Notes under the pieces: model-generated
Database searches by the model: none
What the model was told of the DNA's origin: nothing
What the model saw: the letters and a program-made list of their open reading frames with translations, nothing else
Assembly: GCF_002514735.1 (NCBI RefSeq)
Contig: NZ_NBWU01000004.1
Coordinates: forward strand, 434,001-498,000
Origin: Sediminicola luteus
GTDB lineage: Bacteria > Bacteroidota > Bacteroidia > Flavobacteriales > Flavobacteriaceae
Direction: 5' to 3'
DNA: 64,000 nucleotides
Position numbers and translations under genes: made by a program
In this document: in pieces, positions 50,118 to 59,774 of the stretch
Numbering within the stretch: position 1 is the first letter of the stretch
Layout: the number at the start of each line of letters is the position of its first letter

Positions 50118-52211
50118 TTATCGTACCAAGGCCATATGCCCTTTGTACTCCCCAAAGGTATTGTCCTCATCTAAATACACCAATCGAAACCAGTAATCGT
50201 CTGCTGGCAAGGGTCGGCCGTTAAAAGTACCGTCCCATTCCGGGTTACTCGAGTTCAACTGGGTCAATAATTTGCCATACCTATCAAAAATAAATATGGT
50301 GTAATTATTAAAGGTATCTGGGCCAATTAAACCCCAGCTATTGTTAGCCGTATCGTTGTTAGGGCTAAAAAACCTTGGAAAATCGACAACAGTATACCCT
50401 TGACTGTACACATGGCAACCCTGTACATCTTGAACATAAAATATATGTCGGCCCGGAGCTACGTTTTCAAATACATTGGACTCTTGAAAAGCCCCGTCGT
50501 CCATGGCATATTGATAGGTACTGTCCCCGGTTACATTGACTTCTATTTGGGCCTCTTGAGTAAAACGTTCCGAAGTTTGGCGAACATCAAAACTAGTCGG
50601 AGGTGATACCGCGATAACCTCAGTACTTCTTTCATAGGTACATCCGTATACAATATGGGTTACCGCTACGGTATAGGCACCTATTTCACTAGCTGCATAG
50701 GTTGGGTTACTTGCCCCCGGAATTGCAATACCCGAGGCCACATCTGTGCCCCTGAACCATTGAAAATAATAAGTTGCGGGATCCATATTTATATCGATGG
50801 GTATACTAGACAAGGTAATTCCGTTCTCATCGACACATAAATAATAGGTCTCTTCGAGTTCTTCCAAGGTTCCAAAATCATTCACTTCGAGTAAAAAGGA
50901 GGTGGTGTCAAAACAATCTATACTGGCGGCCAAACGGGCATATATACGCTGCTGGTCTGTCCCTTCGTAACTGGTAGGCCCTGCTATAGGGTTTTCCCCA
51001 GAATCGGCATCTTCTTGCGACAAATGGAAAGACAACCTATAGATGTCGGGATCAAGGCCTCCGATAATGTCGCTACTGTTTTCCGTTAAATCGAATAGCT
51101 CCATAGTATTGCCATCCAATTCACAACGGGCCAAATCTAGAGGTTGCAGCCCTATTAAAGAAGGGGGCACAAATTCAAGTAGCACCTCATCTTCCATAAC
51201 ACAGCCATTACCCAAATCTACATTTACCCTATAGGTGCCACTGGCAGTTGCTAAATAATCTGGCCCGGTTTCACCAACCAACAAATTGCCATCCCGAAAC
51301 CACGAATAGGTAGGATTCCCAGGTACATTTGCTGTTAAGAGGTAATCACTACAGACTGGACCATTTTCGGCAATTGTCCGATCCAAACCAAGATCTACGC
51401 CAGTATCAAAACTACCTGCTTCCAAAAAAACGGCGCTATCTAGATACCCATCCCTGTTATCGGCGATAACCAATTTAATACCATAGGTTTCCCCTGGAAC
51501 AACTTGTGCTCCAGCAGTAAAGGTTACGGTTTGTCCGTTAAAATCTATGGGCGCATTCGAGGGGTTATAACCATCAAAATATTCTTCATTGACCGCTGGG
51601 CATGATTGACCTTCAAAATCTATGGCCGGATGAATAGAAGTAACACGGATAGGTACATTGGAATTTGGCAACTGGGCTAAATTTTCGGTAGTCCCATCTG
51701 GTCTGGTTAAGATAAAAGCAAAAACATCGGAGAATTCACAAGGATAAAAACCGGTATACTCCTCCGAGGCAAAGATAAAATTAAAGCTAAAAGTGTCGGT
51801 CAGGGGAACGAAATCGAATTCTATAAACGAGGCATTGAACAGTTGACTGGTATTGGTAATAGCTGCCAAATCGGCATCGCCACCCCAAAGGTTATTTTCA
51901 GTTCCGTCGCTTAATTCGTTGGTATTTGGTCCTTCGGCACTACGGGCGTTGCCCGTACTAATAACGATTCCCTCCTCGAACGGAAAACTAGTCCCACGGG
52001 CATCAAAATACCCTACTCCATTAAAACCTCCGGATTCACCGGCACTTTTATTCCAATTGGAGGTACTGGCACAATTACTAAATACCAAAACATCTTCTAC
52101 AAGTTGTTCTACGGTATAGCTAGTATCATCTACCCTGATTTGGGCCGTTAGAGCGAAAGGGAGTATCCCCAAAATGAGCCCTAAAGACCATTTTATTTTT
52201 CGTATTTCCAT
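50118..52211 (-). CDS. Secreted choice-of-anchor L protein with T9SS type B sorting domain
   Basis: The 697-residue protein has a signal peptide (ending LTAQ), a choice-of-anchor L domain (about 35-275: FSNCASTSNWN; GIVISTGNARSAEGPN; FNFIFASEEYTGFYPCEFSDVFAFIL), several Ig/PKD-like modules, and a C-terminal gliding-motility-associated T9SS type B domain (FPRFFSPNNDTANNSWGLIGPD...FIFDRYGKLLTQL...WDGTFNGRPLPADDYWF). It is exported by the type IX system and probably attached at the surface or released as an adhesin. PorX, encoded at 5421, is a known T9SS regulator. The gene lies 17 bp after the 105-residue membrane-protein gene. Confidence 0.95.
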   Translation of the reverse strand: MEIRKIKWSLGLILGILPFALTAQIRVDDTSYTVEQLVEDVLVFSNCASTSNWNKSAGESGGFNGVGYFDARGTSFPFEEGIVISTGNARSAEGPNTNELSDGTENNLWGGDADLAAITNTSQLFNASFIEFDFVPLTDTFSFNFIFASEEYTGFYPCEFSDVFAFILTRPDGTTENLAQLPNSNVPIRVTSIHPAIDFEGQSCPAVNEEYFDGYNPSNAPIDFNGQTVTFTAGAQVVPGETYGIKLVIADNRDGYLDSAVFLEAGSFDTGVDLGLDRTIAENGPVCSDYLLTANVPGNPTYSWFRDGNLLVGETGPDYLATASGTYRVNVDLGNGCVMEDEVLLEFVPPSLIGLQPLDLARCELDGNTMELFDLTENSSDIIGGLDPDIYRLSFHLSQEDADSGENPIAGPTSYEGTDQQRIYARLAASIDCFDTTSFLLEVNDFGTLEELEETYYLCVDENGITLSSIPIDINMDPATYYFQWFRGTDVASGIAIPGASNPTYAASEIGAYTVAVTHIVYGCTYERSTEVIAVSPPTSFDVRQTSERFTQEAQIEVNVTGDSTYQYAMDDGAFQESNVFENVAPGRHIFYVQDVQGCHVYSQGYTVVDFPRFFSPNNDTANNSWGLIGPDTFNNYTIFIFDRYGKLLTQLNSSNPEWDGTFNGRPLPADDYWFRLVYLDEDNTFGEYKGHMALVR

Positions 52212-52228
52212 AGCAAAGGCAGCGATAT

Positions 52229-52546
52229 TTAAAAAATATCGGCTTTTTCCTCAATTCGTTCTTGTACTTTTTTACCGGCAAACACATAGGTATAGAACCA
52301 CATTAAGGTAAATGTGGGAACTATATCCATACCGGGTAGCAATTCTTCCAAAAAGGCAACCCCTCCCCCAATTTTCCCTTGGGTACCCGGATACATACGG
52401 GTCATTAACCAAGCGGCCACCGATGCCCATATGACATCGACAAATTCGCCTAGTCCCGGAAAGGCATAACTCAACATACCAATTCCGTCGAAGAGTAGAC
52501 TTAAAAACAGGTATTTATATTTTTTGTCTTTCTTTTTTTCCGACAT
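52229..52546 (-). CDS. Small membrane protein of unknown function, 105 residues
   Basis: The product is Lys-rich at the start (SEKKKDKKYKYLFLSLLFDGIG) and has two hydrophobic helices (about residues 12-50 and 75-92), with the loop GTQGKIGGGVAFLEELLPGMDIVPTFTLMWFY. I do not recognise a named family. It is on the same strand as folE (40 bp upstream) and the T9SS cargo gene (17 bp downstream), so it may be transcribed with either. Confidence 0.78.
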   Translation of the reverse strand: MSEKKKDKKYKYLFLSLLFDGIGMLSYAFPGLGEFVDVIWASVAAWLMTRMYPGTQGKIGGGVAFLEELLPGMDIVPTFTLMWFYTYVFAGKKVQERIEEKADIF

Positions 52547-52586
52547 GCGATAAAAATAGCCAAATATGCCTAACCACCTAGAAAAA

Positions 52587-53183
52587 TCAGCTTAAATCAC
52601 TGCTGATCAGTTTAAGGAACTCATTTCGAGTTTCGATCTTTTCAAATTGCCCTCGAAATCCGGAGGTGGTAGTAACCGAATTCTGTTTCTGCACCCCTCG
52701 CATCATCATACACATATGGGATGCTTCGATAACTACTGCAACACCTTGGGGTTGTAAGGTATTGTTCAAACATTCTAAAATATCGTGGGTAAGGCGTTCC
52801 TGTACTTGTAACCTACGGGCGAACACATCGACGATACGCGGGATCTTGCTTAATCCTACAATTTGACCATTGGGTATATAAGCAACGTGGGCCTTACCGA
52901 AGAACGGTAACATATGGTGCTCACAAAGCGAATACAGTTCTATATCTTTAACTATGACCATATCGTCATAGTCTTCTTTGAACATGGCCCCACGTAAAAT
53001 CTCTTCAGCGTTCTGATGATAGCCTTGCGTTAAGAACATCATGGCCTTCGCCGCCCTTTCTGGGGTTTTGACCAAGCCTTCACGAAAGGGGTCCTCTCCT
53101 AACTCATTAATAATACCAGCATAGCGCTCTTTTACCTCTTGGGTAAGTTCTATATTGTACTCTTCAAAATTCCTATAGGCCAT
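52587..53183 (-). CDS. folE: GTP cyclohydrolase I
   Basis: Converts GTP to 7,8-dihydroneopterin triphosphate, the entry to folate and queuosine/biopterin pathways. The 198-residue protein shows [27 protein letters not shown] with Zn-binding Cys/His, [23 protein letters not shown] and [12 protein letters not shown]. It starts 7 bp after the msrA stop, so msrA and folE form one unit. Confidence 0.97.
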   Translation of the reverse strand: MAYRNFEEYNIELTQEVKERYAGIINELGEDPFREGLVKTPERAAKAMMFLTQGYHQNAEEILRGAMFKEDYDDMVIVKDIELYSLCEHHMLPFFGKAHVAYIPNGQIVGLSKIPRIVDVFARRLQVQERLTHDILECLNNTLQPQGVAVVIEASHMCMMMRGVQKQNSVTTTSGFRGQFEKIETRNEFLKLISSDLS

Positions 53184-53190
53184 TTCGGGT

Positions 53191-53754
53191 CTATTTTTTT
53201 AGATACGATTCAAATTCTTTTTGCAGTTTTCTCACCTTTGGGGATATAATCACCTGGCAATACGGTTGGCTCCCATGCAGCTCATAATAGTTTCGATGTT
53301 CATCTTCGGCCAAATAAAATGGGATGGCCTCAGATAAGGCCGTAACGATAGGGGCCGAAAACACTTTACTTTCGGTCAAAAACTTTATATAGGCTGCTGC
53401 AGTTTCCTTTTGACCCGGGTTCGTATAGAAAATTTCGGAACGGTACTGGGTGCCCACATCGTTCCCCTGCCGATTTAAAGTGGTAGGGTCATGGGTTGCG
53501 AAGAACACCTCCAACAATTTGGCATAACTAATCCGATGGGGATCAAAGTTTATCCGCACCGCCTCGGCATGTCCGGTACGACCCGTGCAAATTTCGCGAT
53601 AACATGGGTTCTTTATGGTACCTCCGATATAACCCGATTCCACATGGTTTATCCCTTCCAACCTACTAAAAACCGCTTCGGTACACCAAAAACAACCTCC
53701 AGCGAAGATGGCGGTTTCACAAGTATCTTTTCCCGTGTTCATATTGATCTCCAT
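53191..53754 (-). CDS. msrA: Peptide methionine (S)-S-oxide reductase
   Basis: A 187-residue MsrA with the catalytic GCFWC motif (Cys21 as nucleophile), [29 protein letters not shown], and [19 protein letters not shown]-type substrate loop ([25 protein letters not shown]). It repairs oxidised methionine in the cytosol. Two in-frame ATG codons (53754 and 53742) are possible; I list the longer. It heads the msrA-folE unit, divergent from the LolD-like gene. Confidence 0.95.
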   Translation of the reverse strand: MEINMNTGKDTCETAIFAGGCFWCTEAVFSRLEGINHVESGYIGGTIKNPCYREICTGRTGHAEAVRINFDPHRISYAKLLEVFFATHDPTTLNRQGNDVGTQYRSEIFYTNPGQKETAAAYIKFLTESKVFSAPIVTALSEAIPFYLAEDEHRNYYELHGSQPYCQVIISPKVRKLQKEFESYLKK

Positions 53755-53947
53755 GCGAACTGCTAAATTACGTTTTATAATCGTTCTATACCTTATGTCT
53801 TGTATTGGTCAATTTTAAAGGTCAACCTTACGTTCTTGCAAGATAAATCAGGGGGTTAAATTGTAGGTCTAGGGTAAAACCTGTAGTTTAGAGCCCAAAG
53901 CAGGGGACCTCTAGATTTTTAAAAGGTCTTTACAATCGATTATAGGC

Positions 53948-54610
53948 ATGATCCAAGCTACCAATATCCAAAAATTCTACGGGGATTTACAGGTTTTGAA
54001 AAAAGTAGACCTTACTATTAAAAAAGGTGAAATCGTTTCTATTGTTGGGGCCTCTGGAGCCGGAAAAACCACCCTTTTACAGATTTTAGGCACTTTGGAC
54101 AATATGACGAACCCCAAAGAAGGGAAGTTAGTGGTCAATGGTATCGATATTAATGGTTTGAACGAAAAAAAACTAGCCAAATTCAGGAACCAGCATATTG
54201 GTTTTATTTTCCAGTTCCACCAATTGCTACCCGAATTCACGGCCTTGGAAAATGTCTGTATTCCAGCCTTTATTGCCGGAACCCCAAAAGCGGAAGCAGA
54301 AAAAAGGGCCCAAGAATTATTGGCATTTTTGGGTGTAGACCATAGAATGGACCATAAACCCAATGCCCTATCGGGTGGGGAGCAACAACGGGTAGCCGTG
54401 GCACGGGCCTTGATTAACAATCCCTCCGTAATTTTTGCCGATGAACCAAGTGGCAACCTAGACTCGAACAGTGCCGAAAATCTACATCAACTCTTTTTCG
54501 AATTACGCGAGAAGTATGGGCAAACTTTTGTAATCGTGACCCACAACAAAGAACTGGCCGATATGGCCGACCGCAAACTTACCATTGTCGACGGTTGTTT
54601 GAGCGCCTAA
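53948..54610 (+). CDS. ABC transporter ATP-binding protein, LolD-like
   Basis: The 220-residue ATPase has Walker [10 protein letters not shown] (residues 34-42), Q-loop [18 protein letters not shown], the signature [15 protein letters not shown] and Walker [13 protein letters not shown]. The [14 protein letters not shown] segment and length match LolD/MacB-type ATPases, which work with FtsX-like permeases to extract lipoproteins or export peptides. No permease gene is adjacent; a 490-bp gap follows. Confidence 0.92.
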   Translation: MIQATNIQKFYGDLQVLKKVDLTIKKGEIVSIVGASGAGKTTLLQILGTLDNMTNPKEGKLVVNGIDINGLNEKKLAKFRNQHIGFIFQFHQLLPEFTALENVCIPAFIAGTPKAEAEKRAQELLAFLGVDHRMDHKPNALSGGEQQRVAVARALINNPSVIFADEPSGNLDSNSAENLHQLFFELREKYGQTFVIVTHNKELADMADRKLTIVDGCLSA

Positions 54611-54691
54611 TAGCCCTATGATGCTAAACCGGGGTGTTGCGCAACACACTTCGGTCAATTTCCCGCAAACCACATCATCCAATTCGGTATA

Positions 54692-54902
54692 ATACCATTT
54701 CAATTTTGAGATTCAACCAATGAAAAAGCAGGAAGTTTTTCTTTGGGCGAAAAAGAAATCGAAGATTCACGAATTCCTAGGAAAACAGACAAGATTGTGA
54801 GCTAAAAGCTAAGCATAGCCAAAGCTACGGTTCTATTTTATTTTGATGACCAAAGGTAAAAAGAACCATTTTTTAGGTGGTATTTCAATGTTGAAATGGT
54901 AT
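54692..54902. repeat. MITE-like element B (211 bp, 12-bp terminal inverted repeats)
   Basis: Terminal arms ATACCATTTCAA (54692-54703) and TTGAAATGGTAT (54891-54902) are perfect inverted repeats. Inside, in the same order as element A, are GAAGTTTTTC and the core GCATAGC...GCTACGG (54813-54830). The ends also align with those of element A (TAC, optional T, CATTT, then A/T-rich). Confidence 0.7.
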
Positions 54903-55021
54903 AACAGGGCGTCCCAAGACAAAAAGTCGTGGCACGCTGACCGCGGATTATCAAATACAGTCGTCGTTTCTTTTTTTAAGATATCCTTCGTACACATAAA
55001 TGACCTTTGTCATATTAAATC

Positions 55022-55033
55022 GGGGGTACCCCC
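55022..55033. promoter_or_regulatory. GC-rich palindrome GGGGGTACCCCC upstream of the DoxX-oxidoreductase operon
   Basis: A perfect 12-bp palindrome in otherwise AT-rich DNA, 3 bp before a near-consensus -7 box. Position and symmetry suggest an operator; G/C-tract palindromes are bound for example by CsoR-like metal sensors, but no such regulator is encoded here. Confidence 0.4.
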
Positions 55034-55101
55034 TTTATCTTTATAGTATGCTTGAAATCAATCAGGCAATAAGGAATCAAAACCCCAAAAAAGCTATAAC
55101 C

Positions 55102-55596
55102 ATGGCACGGATAGATCAAAACCTCTACCTTAAGAACAGTGTGGTTCTTTTGCGGTTATTCATCGGTTGGCACTTTTTATATGAAGCTGTCATCAAATTG
55201 TATAATCCGGATTGGACCGCCTTTGGATATCTGGCAACGGCCCAAGGACCTTTGCGCGGATTTTATGTCGCCCTAACCAACGAGTCGCTTATTGGCACCG
55301 TTGATATGCTTAATACCTTTACTTTATTGTTCGTTGGACTTACCCTAACCCTGGGGATATTCGAAAAATGGGGTGCTTTCGCGGGTATTGGCATTTTGGC
55401 CCTCTATTATTTGGCCCATCCTCCTTTTCCAGGGGCCATACAAATGAATGTGGAGGGAAACTACTGGTTCGTCAATAAAATCTTGATTGAACTTATAGCC
55501 TGTGCCATTATTCTCCTCTACCCTACCGGACGCTACTTTGGTCTTGGCCATTTATTTCAACCCGAACAGAAAACCTTAAAAACAGAGAACCCATGA
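55102..55596 (+). CDS. DoxX-family membrane protein
   Basis: A 164-residue protein with four membrane helices (starting about residue 11: LKNSVVLLRLFIGWHFLYEAVIKLYNPDW) of the DoxX/quinol-oxidase-associated family. I chose the ATG at 55102, which gives the usual family length. An ATG at 55048 in frame would add 18 residues; it lies 4 nt after a near-consensus -7 box. The final ATGA overlap (4 bp) couples it to the oxidoreductase gene. Confidence 0.83.
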   Translation: MARIDQNLYLKNSVVLLRLFIGWHFLYEAVIKLYNPDWTAFGYLATAQGPLRGFYVALTNESLIGTVDMLNTFTLLFVGLTLTLGIFEKWGAFAGIGILALYYLAHPPFPGAIQMNVEGNYWFVNKILIELIACAIILLYPTGRYFGLGHLFQPEQKTLKTENP

Positions 55597-57176
55597 AATG
55601 GAGCAGAAGAGATGTAATCAAAGGATTGGGCGGACTGCCTATCGTTGGTGCCGTTTGGTGGGCCGGAGCTGTTGCCGGCAGTGAAAAAGGCCGTAAACGT
55701 TCCGAAATACTGGAACAGCTGAATATAACCCCTTCATTACCGAGTCCGGTACCCGCTGTTACAGGTGACCCCATTAAAATCGGGATTATCGGATTTGGTA
55801 TCCGGGGGCAACAGTTATGCCGCGCCTTGGGCTATGCGACAAAAGCTTGGTTGGCCGACATGGCCCAATTGGCCCAAGAAAACCCGAAGCATACCGCTTT
55901 GGCCGATTTTAAGGCCCAAGAAAAACTCAACGTACGAATGGCCGGGGTTTGCGATGTTTTCGATGTCAGGGCACAAATGGCCTTGGACTCCTTCGAATCG
56001 GACGACAACCCTATAAAACGCTATCGCACTTATACCGAAATGATCCGTAGCGGTGAGATCGACGCCGTGGTCATCGCCACCCCAGATCATTGGCATGCCC
56101 CTATGGCCATCGAGGCCTTGAACCACAATGTACATGCCTATGTAGAAAAACCCATGACCCATACCATTTCGGAAACCTATGCCCTACGCGATGCCGCCCG
56201 TAAGTCAAAGGCCCTATTAATGGTCGGACACCAACACCGCCAGACCTTGAGCTTTAAAACCGCCCAAGACATTGTTCAAAAAGGAACCCTGGGTCATGTT
56301 TCATTGATCCAGACCAACACCAACCGAAACGACGACAATGGCGCCTGGAACTACGATATACACGAACAAGCCAATGAAGGCACTATAGATTGGGAGCAAT
56401 TTTTAGGTAACGCCCCAGAAGTTCCTTTTAATAAAAACCATTTCTTCCGATGGCGTAAATGGTGGGCCTACGGATCTGGGCTATCCGGAGACCTTATGAC
56501 CCACGATTACGACCGACTGAACTGCGTATTGAATATGGGTATACCCAATGCGGTTTTCGCCTCTGGCGGAATATACACCCATAACGATGGCAGAAACGTA
56601 CCCGATGTTTTGAACGTAAATATGGAGTTCCCCGATTTTAGCACCGGAAGCAGCCAGAAAAAGGGTAAGGAGAAAGGTATGACCTTCGTTTATAGCGCCA
56701 CTTTAGGCAACGGTTTCGGCCGCCCAACCATACTTATGGGGCACGACGCCACTATGGAACTGGGTAACCGACTTACCGTATGGCCCGATGGCCGTTCTAC
56801 CCGCTATGCAGACATGTTGGAAGCCGAGAAAATGCATCCGCGTACGCCCATATATCAATACGACCCGGCAGCGAATATGCCCGACGCCATATCTTCGGCC
56901 ACCTCTCAATATTTTGCCGATAAAGGTTTAATGTGGACCTATATCAACGGTAAAAAGGTAGACTCTACCTTCTTGCATATGCGCGAATGGCTAAGTGCCA
57001 CGCGAAATGGGGGTACCCTTAGCTGTGGAATAGATGAAGGCTTCGATGAGGCCATAGCTGCCCATATGGCAGGTGTTTCCTTTAAATTGGGCCGAAGGAT
57101 CGAATGGGACCCCAAAACGGAAACTATTATCCCCATAGAAGGTGTCGATTTTGATGAAGTGCTTTTAAACCGTTGA
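55593..57176 (+). CDS. Gfo/Idh/MocA-family oxidoreductase, Tat-exported
   Basis: The 527-residue protein begins with a twin-arginine signal (WSRRDVIKGLGGLPIVGAVW), followed by an NAD(P)-binding Rossmann domain (IGIIGFGIRGQQL; AVVIATPDHWHAPMAIEAL; VEKPMTHTISE) and a C-terminal alpha/beta substrate domain. Enzymes of this family oxidise sugars or cyclitols, or rearrange glycosides by a redox route, with a tightly bound NAD; the Tat signal shows export of the folded, cofactor-loaded protein. It overlaps the DoxX gene by 4 bp, and the terminator follows 24 bp later. The substrate is unknown. Confidence 0.92.
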   Translation: MKWSRRDVIKGLGGLPIVGAVWWAGAVAGSEKGRKRSEILEQLNITPSLPSPVPAVTGDPIKIGIIGFGIRGQQLCRALGYATKAWLADMAQLAQENPKHTALADFKAQEKLNVRMAGVCDVFDVRAQMALDSFESDDNPIKRYRTYTEMIRSGEIDAVVIATPDHWHAPMAIEALNHNVHAYVEKPMTHTISETYALRDAARKSKALLMVGHQHRQTLSFKTAQDIVQKGTLGHVSLIQTNTNRNDDNGAWNYDIHEQANEGTIDWEQFLGNAPEVPFNKNHFFRWRKWWAYGSGLSGDLMTHDYDRLNCVLNMGIPNAVFASGGIYTHNDGRNVPDVLNVNMEFPDFSTGSSQKKGKEKGMTFVYSATLGNGFGRPTILMGHDATMELGNRLTVWPDGRSTRYADMLEAEKMHPRTPIYQYDPAANMPDAISSATSQYFADKGLMWTYINGKKVDSTFLHMREWLSATRNGGTLSCGIDEGFDEAIAAHMAGVSFKLGRRIEWDPKTETIIPIEGVDFDEVLLNR

Positions 57177-57199
57177 CCAAACCAACCAACTATAACTCT

Positions 57200-57237
57200 C
57201 CCGGAGGCGGTTTTCCATCGCCTCTGGGTCTTTTTTT
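57200..57237 (+). terminator. Terminator after the DoxX-oxidoreductase operon
   Basis: Arms CCCGGAGGCG (57200-57209) and CGCCTCTGGG (57219-57228) pair with one G-U, closing a 9-nt loop, then TCTTTTTTT. Confidence 0.9.
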
Positions 57238-57272
57238 GGCCTAAATGGAACCACCATGCTATCTTTACCCCT

Positions 57273-58034
57273 ATGGAGCAACAAGAGTTAGCAGCGTTTT
57301 TAAACTATAAGGCCGACCAATACGAAAGTTTGGAATTTATAGATACCGACCCCATTCAAATTCCACATCGTTTCAGCAAAAAAGAAGATATTGAAATCGC
57401 TGGTTTTCTAACTGCTACCATAGCTTGGGGCAACCGAAAAAGCATCATCAACAATGCGACTAAATTGATGCGATACATGGACGATGCTCCCCATGAATTT
57501 GTCTTGAACCATACCCAAAAGGAACTGGAACCCTTGGCCTCTTTTGTACACCGTACCTTCAACGGTATCGATACCACATACTTTATAAAAGCTTTAAGGT
57601 TTTTGTATACAGAGCAAAACGGACTCGAAAGCCTTTTTCAAACCCCAAAACAAGGTAACTTACAAGAAAGCATTAGTGCTGCCAAAAAAGTCTTTTTTAG
57701 TTTGGATTATCCTGAGAGAAGCACCAAACATTTCCCAGACCCCTTGAAAGGCTCCGCTGCCAAACGGATTAATATGTATTTACGTTGGATGGTGCGCCCC
57801 GCCGACAAAGGTGTTGACTTTGGACTATGGCAATCGGTTGAACCAGCTCAATTGTCCTGCCCACTCGATGTACATTCGGGCAATGTGGCCCGAAAATTAG
57901 GATTGCTCAAAAGAAAACAAAACGATGCCAAAGCCTTGGCCGAACTCGATAGTGCCTTACGCCGATTAGACCCCAAAGATCCGGTTAAATACGATTTTGC
58001 CCTTTTTGGTTTGGGTGTTTTCGAAAAGTTCTAA
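57273..58034 (+). CDS. TIGR02757-family protein
   Basis: The 253-residue protein matches the conserved TIGR02757 family (FLNYKADQYESLEFIDTDPIQIPHRFSKKEDIEIAGFLTATIAWGNRKSIINNATKLM...; PLDVHSGNVARKLGLLKR). It has a helical make-up recalling helix-hairpin-helix DNA glycosylases, though no enzyme activity is established to my knowledge. A near-consensus -7 box (TATCTTTA, 57260-57267) lies 5 nt before the ATG. A hairpin follows the stop. Confidence 0.85.
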   Translation: MEQQELAAFLNYKADQYESLEFIDTDPIQIPHRFSKKEDIEIAGFLTATIAWGNRKSIINNATKLMRYMDDAPHEFVLNHTQKELEPLASFVHRTFNGIDTTYFIKALRFLYTEQNGLESLFQTPKQGNLQESISAAKKVFFSLDYPERSTKHFPDPLKGSAAKRINMYLRWMVRPADKGVDFGLWQSVEPAQLSCPLDVHSGNVARKLGLLKRKQNDAKALAELDSALRRLDPKDPVKYDFALFGLGVFEKF

Positions 58035-58043
58035 AAAAATGGG

Positions 58044-58067
58044 GGCCGGGAGCTAGACCCGGCCTTT
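58044..58067 (+). terminator. Terminator after the TIGR02757 gene
   Basis: Arms GGCCGGG (58044-58050) and CCCGGCC (58058-58064) are perfect, with a 7-nt loop. Only TTT follows directly, so termination may be weak. Confidence 0.6.
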
Positions 58068-58263
58068 CCACTTTTTTGAGAACAAAACTGTTTGCACCTT
58101 CTTAAGGTACAAAAAATTACATTCGCAACTGTGCTTTAGGATTATTCTTGCCAACTTTCCAATACCTGCTTATTTTTGGTAAAAAAAACTTAACGTAATC
58201 ACAAAATATTGCCAAATCAGCAATATAAATATGTATCTTAGAACGCAATTTTGAAGATACATT

Positions 58264-59754
58264 ATGAATAAATATTACCTTCCCCTATTCTTTCTTTTTG
58301 GAATGATCATATCGGGTACTGCCCAAGAAAGGCATATCCCAATAGACACTACCGTAACCACCCAGCATTCGGTTACTACCAATGGCGTTTCGTTAACCTA
58401 CACGGCAACCACAGGCACCCAACCCGTTTGGGACGAAATGGGTAAACCTATTGCCAGCCTACACTATACCTACTATACCCGAAACAATGTAAAGAACAGG
58501 CAAGACCGCCCCTTATTGATTTCCTTTAACGGTGGCCCGGGTTCTGGATCGGTTTGGATGCATTTGGCCTATACCGGGCCACGTATTTTAAATATAGATG
58601 ATGAAGGCTATCCGGTACAACCTTATGGAGTACGCCATAACCCTTATTCTATATTGGATATCGCAGATATTGTATATGTAAACCCTGCCAATACTGGATA
58701 CTCGCGCACCATTCCGGAAAGTGGAAAAGAGGTAGACCGCGATAAATTCTTTGGCATCAATGCCGATATCACCTATTTAGCCGAATGGCTGAACACTTTT
58801 GTAACCCGTAACAACCGCTGGCGCTCACCCAAGTACATCATTGGGGAGAGCTATGGAGGTACACGTGTGGCCGGACTTTCCTTAGAACTGCAAAACAGAC
58901 AATGGATGTACCTCAATGGGGTCATCATGGTCTCTCCGGCCGATTATAAACTTTACGATAATGTAGGAGCGGTACACGATGCCATTAGCCTACCCTATTA
59001 CACGGCTACGGCCTGGCACCATAAGGTATTGGATCCCGCCCTCCAGCAAAAAGACTTATTGGATATTTTACCTGAATCGGAAGATTTTACGGTAAATACC
59101 TTATTACCAACCTTGGCCAAAGGTGGCTTTGTCTCTAACCAAGAGCGGGAACAAGTGGCCGAAAAAATGGCCTATTATTCGGGCTTGAGCAAAAAAGAGA
59201 TTCTTGAGCATAATTTGGCCGTACCTACCGCTTACTTTTGGAAGGCTTTGTTGCGTGATAAGACCGGACAGACCATTGGCCGTTTAGATTCCCGTTATTT
59301 GGGCATCGATCGCCAGTTAACGGGCTCACGCCCCGATTATTCTGCCGAGCTTACCTCTTGGCTACACAGTTTTACCCCGGCCATAAACTACTATCTACAA
59401 GAAGAATTGAAGTTTAAAACCGATATTAAATACAACATGTTCGGCCCGGTACGCCCATGGGATCGTGATAATGACGAAACCCGTGAGAACCTAAGACAAG
59501 CCATGGCCCAAAACCCCTATTTACATGTAATGTACCAATCGGGGTATTACGATGGGGCCACTACCTATTTCCACGCCAAATACTCCATGTGGCATGTAGA
59601 CCCTAGCGGTAAAATGAAAGATCGTTTTAGTTTTAAGGGATATCGCAGCGGACATATGATGTATTTACGAAGGGAAGACCTAAAAAAGGCCAATGAAGAC
59701 CTTCGTGAGTTTATCTTGAATACCATGGCCAAAGGAAAATCGGCCAAATACTAA
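58264..59754 (+). CDS. Exported S10-family serine carboxypeptidase-like protein
   Basis: The 496-residue protein has a signal peptide (ending ISGTAQ) and an alpha/beta-hydrolase fold of family S10: FNGGPGSGSVWMHL, VYVNPANTGYSRTIP, the nucleophile in GESYGGTR, and the catalytic His in GYRSGHMMYLR. S10 enzymes cleave C-terminal residues at acidic pH. It probably feeds on peptides in the periplasm. A near-consensus box (CAATTTTG) lies upstream. The DoxX gene at 59775 follows by 20 bp. Confidence 0.92.
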   Translation: MNKYYLPLFFLFGMIISGTAQERHIPIDTTVTTQHSVTTNGVSLTYTATTGTQPVWDEMGKPIASLHYTYYTRNNVKNRQDRPLLISFNGGPGSGSVWMHLAYTGPRILNIDDEGYPVQPYGVRHNPYSILDIADIVYVNPANTGYSRTIPESGKEVDRDKFFGINADITYLAEWLNTFVTRNNRWRSPKYIIGESYGGTRVAGLSLELQNRQWMYLNGVIMVSPADYKLYDNVGAVHDAISLPYYTATAWHHKVLDPALQQKDLLDILPESEDFTVNTLLPTLAKGGFVSNQEREQVAEKMAYYSGLSKKEILEHNLAVPTAYFWKALLRDKTGQTIGRLDSRYLGIDRQLTGSRPDYSAELTSWLHSFTPAINYYLQEELKFKTDIKYNMFGPVRPWDRDNDETRENLRQAMAQNPYLHVMYQSGYYDGATTYFHAKYSMWHVDPSGKMKDRFSFKGYRSGHMMYLRREDLKKANEDLREFILNTMAKGKSAKY

Positions 59755-59774
59755 CCTTTTACCCAAAATCAATA

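Larger units (their letters stand above)
54611..55101. other. Non-coding stretch with palindrome, element B and DoxX promoter
   Basis: 490 bp without a supported gene. It contains a 14-bp perfect palindrome GTGTTGCGCAACAC (54634-54647) right after the LolD stop, MITE-like element B (54692-54902), a 12-bp palindrome GGGGGTACCCCC (55022-55033) and a near-consensus -7 box TATCTTTA (55036-55043). The frame upstream of the DoxX start is open but crosses these signals. Confidence 0.55.

Noticed and set aside
54840-55046. Small ORF of 67 residues (MTKGKKNHFLGG...) between lolD-like and DoxX genes
   Set aside because: It lies across element B and the DoxX promoter signals and shows no conserved pattern.
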